Part shown: positions 23,050 to 34,477 of the stretch, piece by piece | Numbering within the stretch: position 1 is the stretch's first letter | Layout: the number at the start of each line of letters is the position of its first letter | Assembly (NCBI RefSeq): GCF_009727055.1 | Contig: NC_052349.1 | Coordinates: 42,967,364 to 43,031,363 of the forward strand | Direction of reading: 5' to 3' | Source of the DNA: Benincasa hispida | Lineage: Eukaryota; Streptophyta; Magnoliopsida; Cucurbitales; Cucurbitaceae | DNA length: 64,000 bases | The notes under the pieces: generated by a model | Database searches by the model: none | Told to the model about the DNA's origin: nothing | Seen by the model: the letters and a program-made list of their open reading frames with translations, nothing else | Position numbers and translations under genes: made by a program

Positions 23050-24480
23050 ATGCACATAGGTGTATACTTGACAAAAGGCACGTTTGAGGACCCTCAAGGA
23101 GTGGAGAAGATGGTGGAGTGGGAAATGGAGGTAAATAAATATGTATTCATCGTTCGCTCTCCATGCGTCGTTTGTCATGCGTCGCTGGTCATGCGTTGGA
23201 CTAAGGAATATGCAATATGCATTTGATGACCATGCATTCCTGCCACAAGTTTTCTTGCTCTCTCGCCAAGTATAACGAGATCGCAAGTTTCTCAGGTGAT
23301 CCGAGGTCGAACTCAAGGACTTGTAGCTAAATGTTATGAAGTAAAGTGTTTGCGGCGAAGAATAAAAGAATATTGAAGTTAAGGGTTATGCCTACTCCTA
23401 CTCCTAACTAACAGATTAAGCAGTAGAAGTATGACTGTGAGAGATAGAGACACGAAAACTGATAATTCGTAATAAGATGCATGGGAAAATAGATAAAATG
23501 GCGGGGATGACTTCACCGCATCAATAAGCTTGGTCGCAAGGGTAACCCAGACAATGCAAGCTATGCGATTATGCTACACACACTTGACAAAGATGCATGC
23601 GATGTATATGCGATAGTATGGAGAGGCCTTATGTCTAAGTCTCTATTCTTGCTCACATGCTCTCACACATAAACAAGATGACCGCATACCACCATATCCT
23701 ACTTCTAGATGCATGCGATGTGATCGCATACTCATATCCTATCTGTAGGGTGCATACGCTGTGTAATAACAAACAGAGCTTATCTCTAAGCCTCTATTCT
23801 TGCCTATACGATCCAATCTGACTCTCTCAAGCCTAGATTTGGTTTTTAGACTACTCTCACAAGTATGCCTAAATGATGAATGATGCACTCATACGACAAG
23901 GTAATCACAAAAACATGGTTGACATAAGATTATTCCTATCTCATCTCTAGGAACACTACTTATTTTGCTTAATGCGTTCCACCACTTACCCTCTCGGGCA
24001 GTTAGTTGCTGCTGATCCGCTCATAGACAAGCATTGCTACAGCTTCACACTAAGCAAATAGAATTTTCTCACAACACTCGCGCAACACATACCTCTCGGT
24101 GGTTTGCTGCATGCTTCATATGTCTATGCTGCATGGTTAAGTATACGATACTCTAGTAATCTTACTTAGACTTTACGATGAAAATAAAGGATGATAAGAA
24201 AATCAAGATGGAATCGAAGGAAATAGAGAAATGCATTGATCACAAAATATATGAATCTCTTAACCTTTTCTTCTCCAAATTAGTCACTCACCGGATCCCA
24301 CCATCCCATTCTAAGGCTGAAGAATAGTCAGGAAGACTCTCGTGGTAGTTTACGAACCATTCGTGAGGAGATTGGAGCTAATTTGGAGAAGATTCAAAGT
24401 CTACAAAGGTTGTATTCTTTTCCTCCTTTTATTTGTTTTAATTGCATGTTTATCTTTGTAATTAACCTAATTAGAGTACT
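23050..24480 (+). mobile_element. Probable LTR fragment of another Athila/Tat-like element
   Basis: Non-coding but ordered: GAGGTCGAACTCAAGGAC, then GCGGCGAAGAATAAAAG, a long stretch rich in ATGCATGCGATG, CTCTCGGGCAGTTAG, and a closing ACTAATTTGGAGAAGATTC-like block. The phrase GGTCGAACYMCA also occurs near the end of element D LTRs. I see no target duplication, so the limits are approximate. Confidence 0.4.
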
Positions 24481-24921
24481 TTAGATCTGTTTTTCTTCCA
24501 CTGCGCATGTATTCGTTCCATTAGCCATCGCATGCCATCTCCGTCTCGCGTTTAGAACACCGCAGTGCCATCGCCCAGATTTCAATTCTACCTTATAACA
24601 TCGCGGCGCTGTGGAAGAGCACCACAACAATACGACACAGAATGCCTCGAATCTGCATTTTTCTATTTTGTTTTCAGTCTTCTTCCATAGCAACACCTTG
24701 CCTCAAATCGACACAGATTTACAAACTCAATTTACATACAATTTGTCCAAAAATAACAGGTCCTTACAATGATCAAATCAATGATATGCAGTAAATCTAA
24801 TGCCAATGTTCGAAACATCTATTATGCAAAACCTGATTTTTAAAAACATCCCTGGCTGTATAAAAAATTGAACCCACCTATTAATTCTAACTTTTATTCT
24901 TAACTAAAAATAAATAAAAAA
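24481..24921 (-). mobile_element. Internal leader fragment adjoining LTR E
   Basis: On the minus strand this would be the untranslated leader after the primer site of LTR E. It contains GCAGTGCCATCGCCCAG and CATCGCGGCGCTG, similar to the GCAACGC words of other LTRs, so part of it may instead be LTR debris of another element. No gag frame found. Confidence 0.35.
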
Positions 24922-24940
24922 ACTTGGCTCTAATACCAAT
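24922..24940 (-). promoter_or_regulatory. Primer binding site next to LTR E
   Basis: Minus strand ATTGGTATTAGAGCCAAG directly follows the LTR end CCCTTCA. It matches the initiator-methionine tRNA site (TGGTATCAGAGC) with C-to-T at one base. It shows where the LTR of this family normally ends. Confidence 0.8.
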
Positions 24941-26718
24941 TGAAGGGATTGAATCTCATAATAGAAGCGAATAATTGCAACTGTTTTGATTTTGGGAAGA
25001 AGAAATCATATTGAATTAAAACATAACATATGAAGAACATATTGTATTTCTAATAGGCTAAGCATAAAATTAAGGTTGAAGAAAAATACCTTTGAAGACC
25101 ATCTTCAAATCTTCTCCAAGTCTTTTAATTTAAAATGAAATCTTTTTCTTTACAAGTTGGACACCTCCACTTGACCTTCTTCACTATATCTCTGGCAAGG
25201 ATCGATTGGTGGGAACCTTGTTGAAAGAGGAGAAGGGAATGGAAGATGTTGCAAAGATTAACTTCTCTATAAACCTTGTGAATTAGAGAGAGTTTGAGAG
25301 AGGTTGTGACAGAGAGAACTTTTTCACGTAAAAAAACTTTAATCTTACAACTTGCAAAATTCTGCAACTAAAGTGAGAAAGAGAGCAGAAAGAGGGGGGA
25401 AGAGTAACTCCCCTCAATAACTCCCTACTTCTCTGCAACTACAGGGACTTAATTTGATTTAATTGATATTAATTCAATTCAATTCAATCAAATAATCAAT
25501 TAATTAAATAAATAAAAATATCTCATATCTAATTAAATGTGTGTATATATATATATATATATAAATCATGTTCAAATATACTTCTCTCTCATAATCTAAA
25601 GTTTTAATATGAATCTTATTCACATTTATTTTTAACCTAGAATTTTAATATGAATCTTATCTATATTATTTAAATTTCTTAGATTATTCATTATATTAAT
25701 TGTACATCTACAACTAACATGTATTCCCTTAAACAATTTGAACATTTCAAATGCTTTCAAAACTCTTGGTCCTCGTTTTACCCGTTGTGAGTTAGCTAGT
25801 AGGGAGACCTAATGAACCTAGAGATTATAAGCTCCAATTATCCGAGATTAATTCATTAAACTTTTTAATTAACTAAGTTAATCAGCATTCATTAACTACG
25901 GGGCAAACCACTATAGATCCGTAACTGCACTCTTATGCATTGTAGAATTAGTTGTGTCCATGGATATAACTATTACAAGTAAGTCGATCCTTCACGAGTT
26001 GTTCGTAATTATAGTTGGATCAAATTACCGTTTTACTCCTATAATTACCTCTTGGTCTTTAAGTACCACTGATCATTTATTTTTATGGTCCAACCATAAA
26101 CCAAGTCCCTCTTGTGCGAGTGAAAGGGTGGGGCCCTATTGGTCAAGACCTAATAAATTATAGCTTGTATAGTTATATTCCCAGCTCCTCACTTAATCAA
26201 GTCCTTAAAATGGTAAGCTTATTGAGTCAGCGACTCAGGCCACTCTCACCCATAAAATTCAAAGGACGAGCTCTAATAGACAAGAGTTCATAACTCATTC
26301 AGAATGATGATCAAGTTACATATGATCATCTTGTGAAATATTAATCTCTTCAATTAGCAGAGTTACAAAGAGAATTAATTATTTTGCAGTAAAATCTTAT
26401 ACAAACTCTTTGTATAGGAAACTCTCATTCACATGTCTCCACATGAACGATTTGGATTACGTCATTTGTAACCTTTACAAAGTGGATCGTATTCAGAAAC
26501 CCAACTTTATACTATAGACCCTTCAGGTTATTACTTGAACAAAATCTACTATATGTCAACTACATATGATTCATGTTTCATTAAATAATCTTGGATTTTA
26601 GTTGAGTAGATTTGAGTCATCGTAATTATAAAAGACATAATAAAATAACAATTATTTTATTGATGAATACAATGTTTACTGTATTACAAACCACGAGTTT
26701 ATGACACATAACCTAACA
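24941..26718 (-). mobile_element. LTR copy E of the TGTTGG family (5' LTR, reverse)
   Basis: Read on the minus strand it runs from TGTTAGGTTATGTGTC to GATTCAATCCCTTCA, 1778 bp, followed by a primer site. The core blocks are present in reverse (for example 26215-26300 and 26400-26460). It appears inserted in, or joined to, a Ty3 integrase remnant on the right. No second LTR or matching target repeat was found, so the element is truncated. A (TA)n run lies at 25544-25564. Confidence 0.88.
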
Positions 26719-27370
26719 ATCATGCCAATATTAGCTTGATAACCAATATCGTATGCAACTCAATAGGATGCACGTGAGAGTCCCAACTTCCTACCAAACC
26801 TAACACACAAGCGTGTAAAATGTCCACCAAAGCCTAGTTCAACGCATATTCTGACCATCGATCTGTAGATAAAAGGTTGTAATGAATTCTAACTGAGTAC
26901 CTAATACCTTCTGAGAGACTCTTCCAAAAATGCATGTGAAACAGGGGGTCATCATGTGACATACTAAAACTGGTACCTCAAGAACTGTGACAACCTCTTC
27001 CATATATAACTATGAAACTTAAGATGCTGAAAATCAACGATACTTTAACGCATTCCCCTTCAAGACTGTCTCAAGGTTAAGAAGTCATATTCATTAAAAA
27101 CATGTATTTGAACTAATCAAACCGACAGAAAGAAATCTTTGTATGTGCGGTCGAGCAACTGGCCATACTAGATACGACGTAATCTCAAGATGCATAGCAT
27201 AGAAAATCTGGTCAACTAGAAAATGTTTCTACTTTAGGAGCGTCAACTGTGATGCCTTTCTTAGTAGTTATATGTGTGAGAAACAACTTTATCCCATTAA
27301 GTCCCATACTCCTTAGAAACTCGGCATAAGACTTTCTACTACCAAGGGCAATAAACTTACATGGGATAAA
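26719..27370 (-). pseudogene. Decayed Ty3 pol fragment (RT end and integrase)
   Basis: On the minus strand, around 27220-27330, KKGITVDAPKVE matches the end of a Ty3 reverse transcriptase. Further along come GTQLEFITTFYLQIDGQN and LHACVLGLVGSWDSHVHPIE, matching the integrase core (usual form GTxLxFSTAFHPQTDGQ followed by the ACVLDFxGSWDxHLPLxEF region). There are many stops, frame changes and a large internal deletion. The fragment ends at 26719 where LTR E begins. Confidence 0.6.
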
Positions 27371-27829
27371 CGTCATATTACTCGTTAATCATATAACAAT
27401 TACATATCATTATTCATACCCTGTTGTGAACAAGTCTAAAAATCTATTTGAAAATGATGTTCCTAAAGTCTCTGGATACTATAGACCATATATCAATCCA
27501 ATACAAATCATCATAAACTCATATTAACTGTAACCAAAGCCTGGAGATAGTCTTTGGGATAAAATCTTCCTTATTCATAAATCTATATTGAGAATATCCA
27601 TACTTCTGAAGTTGATCAATTCATTGTCCATGTAAGAGAAAACATACCATTCTATGGTGCACCAAGCCCAAGATTCAGACTAGAATTTGAAATCCAGATT
27701 CGGCACCTCATGGCCCCAGCATTCCATTGCATCTCCTGTGACCTGGCTACGTCATCCTTGCTTGTCTTCAATTCTTCTAGAAGTGAAAGTTATCCCCATT
27801 AACCAACACTGGTTAATACTTTGTTCTCA
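27371..27829 (-). other. Sequence flanking a 5S-derived segment
   Basis: On the minus strand the piece nearest the 5S-like block reads GTGTTGGTTAATGGGGATAA, then GACAAGCAAGGATGACGTAG and GGGGCCATGAGGTGCCGAATC. The copy at 30450-30575 shares GTGTTGGTTTGTAAGGATAA. This looks like the downstream half of a short LTR carrying 5S-derived sequence. The rest is unassigned. Confidence 0.4.
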
Positions 27830-27956
27830 CTCATATGTTCCTAAGAAAATTTCCAAAAGGACACCCAACATAGGATTGCTCCAAGCTAAGCACGCTTAAT
27901 TTTGGAGTTCCTATGATTGACCCACCGAAAAGGAAGTTGAACCTTATTGGTATAGG
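27830..27956 (-). ncRNA. 5S rRNA-derived segment (decayed), minus copy
   Basis: Read on the minus strand it follows plant 5S rRNA in order: CTATACCAATAAGG (for the CATACCAGCACTA region), GGAACTCCAAAATTAAGCG (for GAACTCCGCAGTTAAGCG), TGCTTAGCTTGGAGCAATC, CTATGTTGGGTGTCCTTTTG (for CTAGGATGGGTGACCTCCTG). About a third of positions differ, so it is not a working 5S gene. Such segments are known in LTRs of Cassandra-type miniature retrotransposons and in 5S-derived SINEs. Alignment is from memory. Confidence 0.7.
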
Positions 27957-28061
27957 TAGTAATTTCAATTCTTTTAAGCATTTTTTTAACTATACTCTCA
28001 CTCATTCATATGTAATCTCGATTCATTCATGTCCCCTCCTAAACTCATGTTGTTACACTAA

Positions 28062-28447
28062 AATTGAATGATAAATTGATCTATTTTAATGGCCAAGCCA
28101 TAAATAACATATCTAATGCTTTGGTTAATAAAGTATGTGATAAAATTGCACAATTTGATTATGCATATGATATTTGAAAATTTCTTGACAATATATATTA
28201 TGTAGAAAATTCTCCTTATACTATTAATAATTTACTTGATGTGAAGGAAAATTATAATTCTCCAAATAAACGTAAAATCCACGAAGTGGAAAAAGAAAAA
28301 TGTAATAGATCCTCTTTTTACATAATAGCCCATCCAGATAAAGATTTTGGTGATGAGAGTGGTGAAAATGAGGTAATTCATAATTCTCTAAATGATGGAT
28401 CGACCCAGCCAACTATTCCTACAGTTTTAGTCTGTTCGGAGATATAA
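28062..28447 (+). pseudogene. Unrecognised frame, possibly Copia-type gag (UBN2-like) fragment
   Basis: One frame with a single internal TGA (near 28167) spans about 128 codons. The first half, NGQAINNISNALVNKVCDKI then DYAYDI-stop-KFLDNI, resembles the AIN...L....I....A..IW..L pattern of the UBN2/gag domain of Copia elements, with the stop where tryptophan would be expected. The second half (VKENYNSPNKRKIHEVEKEK, HPDKDFGDESGENE) is charged and unassigned. A weak call. Confidence 0.35.
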
Positions 28448-28720
28448 ATATTATTTAATAGGTCGAGAGGGAATTCGACACCCTACTCAAGTCCTATCAC
28501 TTAGCTGAGGTCAAGATCGAAGAGGTCCATTTGGGTGTTTAGCCCAAACTTTCTTCTTACTGAGGCCCAAATTAGGTCATAGCACGACCCATTCATCAAA
28601 TGGGGAGGATTTCTTTGCCTCGTCCTTGGTCGAGGCTAAGGCCGAGCAGGTTAGTTCGGGTCTTGGCCCAACCTTTCCTCTTCCCATGCTCAATCAGACT
28701 CTAGGGTGTAGTTTTTTTTT
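28448..28720 (+). other. Possible LTR fragment
   Basis: CGAGAGGGAATTCGACACCC and repeated GGTCGAGGCTAAGGCCGAG, TTTAGCCCAAAC/CTTGGCCCAACC phrases have LTR-like style. Not delimited. Confidence 0.25.
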
Positions 28721-30310
28721 TTTATCTAATTTTGCCATAAAATCAAGTATGTCCTCTAGTCCAAATCTACTCCTAATACGTATCATCCTCTAGAATGTGT
28801 ACTTTTCTGGTAACTAAGGTATAATTATAACTTATAAAGTTTAAATTTTCTAGAATATCTAAAGTTGATAATTATTCAAGTTAAATGTTGAAGCTGCAAT
28901 TATACTAAACTCACTAATATCAAAATGGGTTTTCCTTCAATACCATTTTAAAAGTTTAAGTTCTGAATTAGAATATATAACCAATCCTTTCATATAACAA
29001 TTAAAATAAATCTCACTAGTAAATTATATGGGATGTTTGACCATTACATTAATTAAAAAAGAATTACATCATTAATCTCCGAACTTCATAAAATATTATT
29101 AAACATATATAATATTTTATTCAAATATATAAATATTTACAAAGGCATGTTATTATCATTGTCTGCTGACAAAGATGATCCACTTTTGTTGATAACTACT
29201 TCCAAAGAGAAACCATATTTGATAATTAGGTAAGGCAAATTCCCAATGCTGGTCAGTAGCATAAATCCACTGAGATGATCCTATATCTATAACATAGTCC
29301 ACACATCATCATCTTTAAAATAAAATTTTCAAAACACAAAGCCTTTTGAAGGAATTAGTGGAAGCTTTTCTACATTGAATTTTTAATGTAAGATATAGGC
29401 ACACAAATCTTCAAATATTTTCTATAAATAAATAAATTTTATGTGTTAACTTAAAAGTTAATTTACAAATTTGGTCTTTGAACTTTTATGATTGTGTTTA
29501 TTTGGTCTCCAAATTTTTAGGTTTGTATCTCTTTGGTTACTGAATTTTCAATTTTATGTATAGTAGATCCATAACATATATAAATTTAAAAAAAGTTAAT
29601 TGACCTATTATAGATAAATTTGAATTTTATCTCTAATGGATTAATCTTTTAATTTTTTGTATTTAGTAGATCATATATTTATAGAATGATGAATAGTTGA
29701 TAATTTATTAGGCATACAATTAAACAAAAAGTTGAAGATATATTAGACATGAAACTAAAAGTTTAAGAATTTGTACATACTTTTAAATTTAAAGAAATTG
29801 TTGTTTTCAAATATAGGAAAATGAGCGAGCTTATTTACAAATGTAGTAAAATGTCATTGTCTATCAATGACAATTCAATTATCAATGAGCGAGCTTAAGA
29901 ATTTGTCATTGTCTATCAATGATAGATACTTCTAATTTATTGATGGTAGACTTAAAAGCATCGTCTAATTCAATTATCATTTTACAAAATTTGTTAGTTT
30001 TAATCATCTTTTCCTCTCTCAAAATAGAGATGGGAGATTGAAACTTCAACCCAAGAAAAATGTAACATATGTTTTATTATACATACTCAAGTTTTCTAAA
30101 TAATCACTTCCATATTTGAGTTATACGAGAAGAAAGGTTACATCAATAATGGTTTTGTTATTAATAGAATCTCAAAATGATAATATAGATGTTTAGTGTG
30201 ATGCTCAAGTTTAGGAAGGGTATATGAATGAACCAAAATCATTTCTAAATGAGAGCGATTAGGAGGATATGATAGTATGATTAAAAAGTGCTTAAAATTG
30301 AAAGTGATAA
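28721..30310. other. AT-rich intergenic sequence with a TATCA/TGATA patch
   Basis: No gene seen. Contains a patch of CTATCAATGATAGA-type words at 29860-29990 and a duplicated phrase AATTCAATTATCA. The stretch 29460-29560 (ATTTGGTCTTTGAACTTT, TGGTCTCCAAATTTTT) is a common dispersed plant repeat style, also seen at 50270-50760. Confidence 0.5.
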
Positions 30311-30443
30311 TCTATACCAACAAGGCGCACCTTCTTTTTTTATGGCTCGGGCTCAATCATTAGAACTTTAAAGTTACAAGTGTTTAGCTTGGAGTAATTC
30401 TATGTTGGGTGACCTCTTAAAATTTTCCTAAAAAACATGTGAG
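30311..30443 (+). ncRNA. 5S rRNA-derived segment (decayed), plus copy
   Basis: Ordered similarity to 5S rRNA: TCTATACCAACAAGGCG, ATTAGAACTTTAAAGTTACA, AGTGTTTAGCTTGGAGTAAT, TCTATGTTGGGTGACCTC. The copy is inverted relative to 27830-27956 and shares downstream text (TGTTGGTTTGTAAGGATAA) with it. An LTR is joined a little downstream at 30576. Not expected to be a functional 5S gene. Confidence 0.68.
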
Positions 30444-30575
30444 TGAAGGCAAAGCATTGTTGAAAGGACCCATGTTGGTTTCGTGTTGGTTTGTAAGGAT
30501 AATCTTCACTCTTAAAGTAGTTTAAGACAAACAAAAGGTGGTGTTGCCAAGTCGCAAGGGAATGTCGGGAGAATA

Positions 30576-31280
30576 TGTGCAAGTGTACGCGTCAAGTTAT
30601 AATATAGTTAAAAAATGGTCTTGACCGATATTGTCTTTAGGAAATCAAACTCACAGATTAATTTAGCTATTCTAGAATTATATTGACTTTATTTAAGGAT
30701 TGAAAACAAGATATGCAATATTTTCAAACTAAAAAGAAACTAAAAAGAAAATGATTGAATCTTAAAGGATAAAAAATATTCCAAAGTATTAATTTCATTG
30801 TTCAATTTATTAACATGTGTGTAGGTTCTATAGAATCTCGTGTCATTGATAGTTTAAATCTATAAACTATGTTCTAGATTACTTTCTTTCAAAAACAATC
30901 TTTTTTCATGCAAGCCTAATTGATTCCTAATCACTTAAAATTAAGTTAAGAAGCATGATATTAAGTAAATTCATAATCAATTTTCAATATTAACTTAACT
31001 ATTTTCATGAAAGATTAATAATGATCCAATGTTATAGGTCAAGTTGAACATACAATTTATCACATTGAACATTTAACTCATACATTGATGGTCAATTAAC
31101 ATAAAAGAAAGTATGATAACATTGAAAAATAACCAAATTCGCAATAGTCAATGGAAACTCTAAACAATACTCAAATCTATGAACAAGTTTGTCAACACCC
31201 TAGAATAAATAAATCTAGTCACTCATTGTCATTTAAAACATATTTACATATACTTTAACAACCATACAAAGAAGGGAAAT
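30576..31280 (-). mobile_element. LTR copy M1 (reverse), left part
   Basis: The reverse complement aligns by eye with 39930-40619 (GAACTTGTTCATRGATTTGAG, GATTGCATGAGAAAG, AATCCTTAAATRAAGTC, CACTTGCRCA). On the minus strand its end is ACACTTGCACA at 30576. It is interrupted at 31281 by LTR F and continues at 35674. Confidence 0.8.
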
Positions 31281-31769
31281 TGTAACAACCTGACCACTCG
31301 AGTACTCTGACAAGGGCCGTTACCACTAAATACCTACTTTCATCCAAACATTTTTTTACCGTCATATCATAAAATCAGTAAAACATGATTGACTATTTCA
31401 AACCCAAAATATTAATTTGATAACTAAATCAAATCAACAACGCATTTAGTTGGGATCCCAAAAAAATTATTTACAAAGATAATGTTCAAAGACAAAACCA
31501 TAAACTGTTCCATATGACGACAAATTCAAATTGAAAAAACAATTAAAAAACATGAACTATGTGGATGAGTCTTCTTGTGTCCCCTCGCGAGTCTCTTCTA
31601 CCCCTTGCCAACCCATTCTTGTCATTGCCTGAATAAAAAAAACATAAATAAGAAAGAATGAGTATAACAATACCCAGTAAGTGACCCACTACTGGGCCTT
31701 CTAGGTAATCTATTAACCAGTTTATCTAGGTATTGGTGTACACCCATATCATATCAATTGTGGTGATCT

Positions 31770-32335
31770 CGAAAGGGTCACATATTAGTCATAAACATGA
31801 TCCAGAAGAAACACGCATCAGTTGTAGTGTGTAATCCAAGGATACACAAATCAGTCGCAAACATGATCCCAAGGGAACACACATCAATCATCAGTCATAA
31901 ACATGATCTTGAAAGAACAAGCATCAGTCATAGTGTGTAATCCAAAGGTATACCAATCAGTCATAAATATGCACATAGACAGTCATGGTGTAGACCTGAA
32001 GAAGTACACAATCAATTGTATGTGTACACCTGCCCAAATAAGAAAAGTTAACAAGAAACTATTTAACTTAGCATGCATGAGTTTATATATAACTCCTATG
32101 TTATAATTACAGTCGTTTATCTTAGGGGTTAAAATTACAGGTATGTCCTCAGTCAACTTTACATAACATCACAGTCAAGATAGTTCAATCGGTCCATAGC
32201 ATGAAATTTACAGTTCAATCAGTCTAAAGTACATAGTCCAATCAGCTTATAATACACAGTCCATTCAGTCTAAAGTAAGCAATCCAATCAATCTAAAGTA
32301 GGCGGTCCAACCAGTCTAAAACAACAATCTAGTTA
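31770..32335 (+). repeat. Diverged tandem repeats in LTR F
   Basis: Two nested patterns. First, AGTCATAAACATGATC, ACACRCATCAGT and GTGTGTAATCCAA recur about every 100 bp between 31770 and 31990. Second, a unit of about 30 bp (CAGTCTAAAGTA plus GTCCAATCAG) recurs from about 32210 to 32330 with substitutions. Confidence 0.8.
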
Positions 32336-32409
32336 TTATCATGCTGTAGGGACAATTGGATCGCAAGCAACCAGTAGAAAAACACTTATTGGTTCAACAA
32401 AGTTCGATC

Positions 32410-34477
32410 TGAAGGAACTCTAAAACAAGAGAACCAGTGAGCGGAAGCAAGATCGTTCCAAACTAATTGCGAAAGAATAAAGTAATTGCAAAATATACAA
32501 CCACAGTTATGCATCATCGAGTAAATTACAGAATGCTTTTCATCTTAAAACCAACTAGAATCGAGTGCGATACCTTTGAAGAACTCTTCTTCATGTATTC
32601 CCTCGATCAACACCAGTTCAGCGTCCAAGCATACTCGATCACGAGCATGAATGCAACAAACAACCAGTTCAACTCACGAACTGTCAGATCCTCGAACCCA
32701 ATCGAGTAAGACTCGATCCTTAACCCTCGAACAGAAACACTTGACACTACCACTCTGTTGCCTTGGTATTCTCAGCGTGAGAATCCAAGAGGTGTAGGCG
32801 TTGTGTGAATTTAGTAAAGGGAAGGAGGATGTATACGATCGAGTTAAATGATCGAGTAAGTGGGAGAATTAGAATGTCTATCGCATAGACTTGGTACTTG
32901 ATCGTTGGGTAGTGAGGAACTATCGTCTAGTAAACTTGTTGTTTGATACTTGATCGTTCACTTTCTCAAAGGCTATCATATAGCTCTTTCTTTTACTCGA
33001 TCGAATGTGTTGCGATAATGAAAAATGAAAACTATTTTCACTTTTATTCTTCAGTTATTAAAAACTGATAGTAACTTCCCACTCAAACGGTTTAAGGAGA
33101 AAATGTAACCAACCACCAATAATTATCTTTTAATTATTTTATTATAAATAAATATAATAACTAATTTATCATATTATATTTATAACCTATAGTTTTAATA
33201 TTACATCATATGTAATATTTAAATCATTGTTCTTTTCTCCTTTATGACATTTAATATAAATCATATTTATATTAATTCCTCCATTTAATGTATCTAATAC
33301 ATCAAATCAATTATATCACATATAATTGAATTACTTTAATTATATCATATATAATCAAATTCCCTCTTGTTAATTTGAACATTTCAAACTAACCCAAAAA
33401 TTGATTCTCAACTTGAATCCATTGAGCTACCAAGGGAACCTTATGGATCTATAGCTTGAAGCTCTAACGGTACGTGAATAACTGACTAAATTCTTTAATC
33501 ACGATATCCATCATCCATTAACTGTCGGGCATTCCACTAAAGATCGACAGCTGCTCTTCGCACTACAGATATATTTCTGTCTCTATTGGATATAACCAAT
33601 CAATAGTACAATGATCCTCAAATCGCTCATAAGTACAACTGGACTAATTTACCGTTTTGCACCTATAGTTACATTTAACTCTTTAAGTACCACTGATTCC
33701 TCTAATGAACAATACATCATAGTCCTACTATGAGTGAACACTTCTCTGGCGATGATAAGATGTGGCGCCACATTGTTCAAGCCTCGGAATTAGCTCTTAA
33801 GGGAGCAATCTATCTACCTGCCCCTGCTTCGGGAAAGGAGTGAATTCCGTCTTATATAGCTGAGTTCCCAGCTCCCCAATCAAACGAATCCTCGAAGTGG
33901 TAGGTTTGAGTCGACAATTTGACCACTCACACCCATGCAAATCAAAGGACCGCCCTCATAGGCAGGAGTTCCCAACTCACTCAGGATTAAGGTCATGTTA
34001 CCTATGGTTATCCTAGTGAAATGAAAGTCTCTGTCATAAATGGCGTTATATAATGAGACTAAACATTTCGTGGTCTAGTCTTATATAAACTCTTTTGTAT
34101 AGGATACCCGCTCGCATGTCTCCACATGAATTATCAGAATCAGACCATTTGTAGCACTTTACAACACGTGTAACATCTACAAAACGGGTCGTATCCATAG
34201 TGTCACAAGGATAGAGTTTCCCTCCTTTATCCATATACTACAGACTATTTCAATTATCACTTAAGGCACGATCCACTTGTATGTCTCCACATACATGCTT
34301 AAGTTACAACGATAACCAGGGATCTTAGTTTATTGGTTTGTGATTAATGCAACTAAAATATCTCATATTTCATAGACAAAGTGAAGAAAATATCTCATAT
34401 TATTACATCACAAATATTTGTTCATACACATGTTTACAAACTACAGACCCTACGAGATTTAGGCATCAACCTCAACA
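32410..34477 (-). mobile_element. Solo LTR, copy G of the TGTTGG family, inside LTR F
   Basis: Plus-strand ends are TGAAGGAACTC (left) and ACCTCAACA (right); on the minus strand it reads TGTTGAGGTTGATGCC to GAGTTCCTTCA. The 5-bp duplication CGATC (32405-32409 and 34478-34482) is perfect. Core blocks appear in reverse, such as GTGGCGCCACATTGTTCAAG, CCTATGGTTATCCTAGTGAA and CATGTCTCCACATGAA. It is 2068 bp with no internal region. Several CGATCG and TGATCG words lie at 32836-33003. Confidence 0.93.

Noticed and set aside
24922..24940. tRNA-like word
   Set aside because: It matches only the tRNA 3' end complement used as a primer site; no cloverleaf follows.
31770..32335. Regular repeats resembling a CRISPR array
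   Set aside because: Units are diverged, spacers are not unique, and the region is inside a plant LTR.
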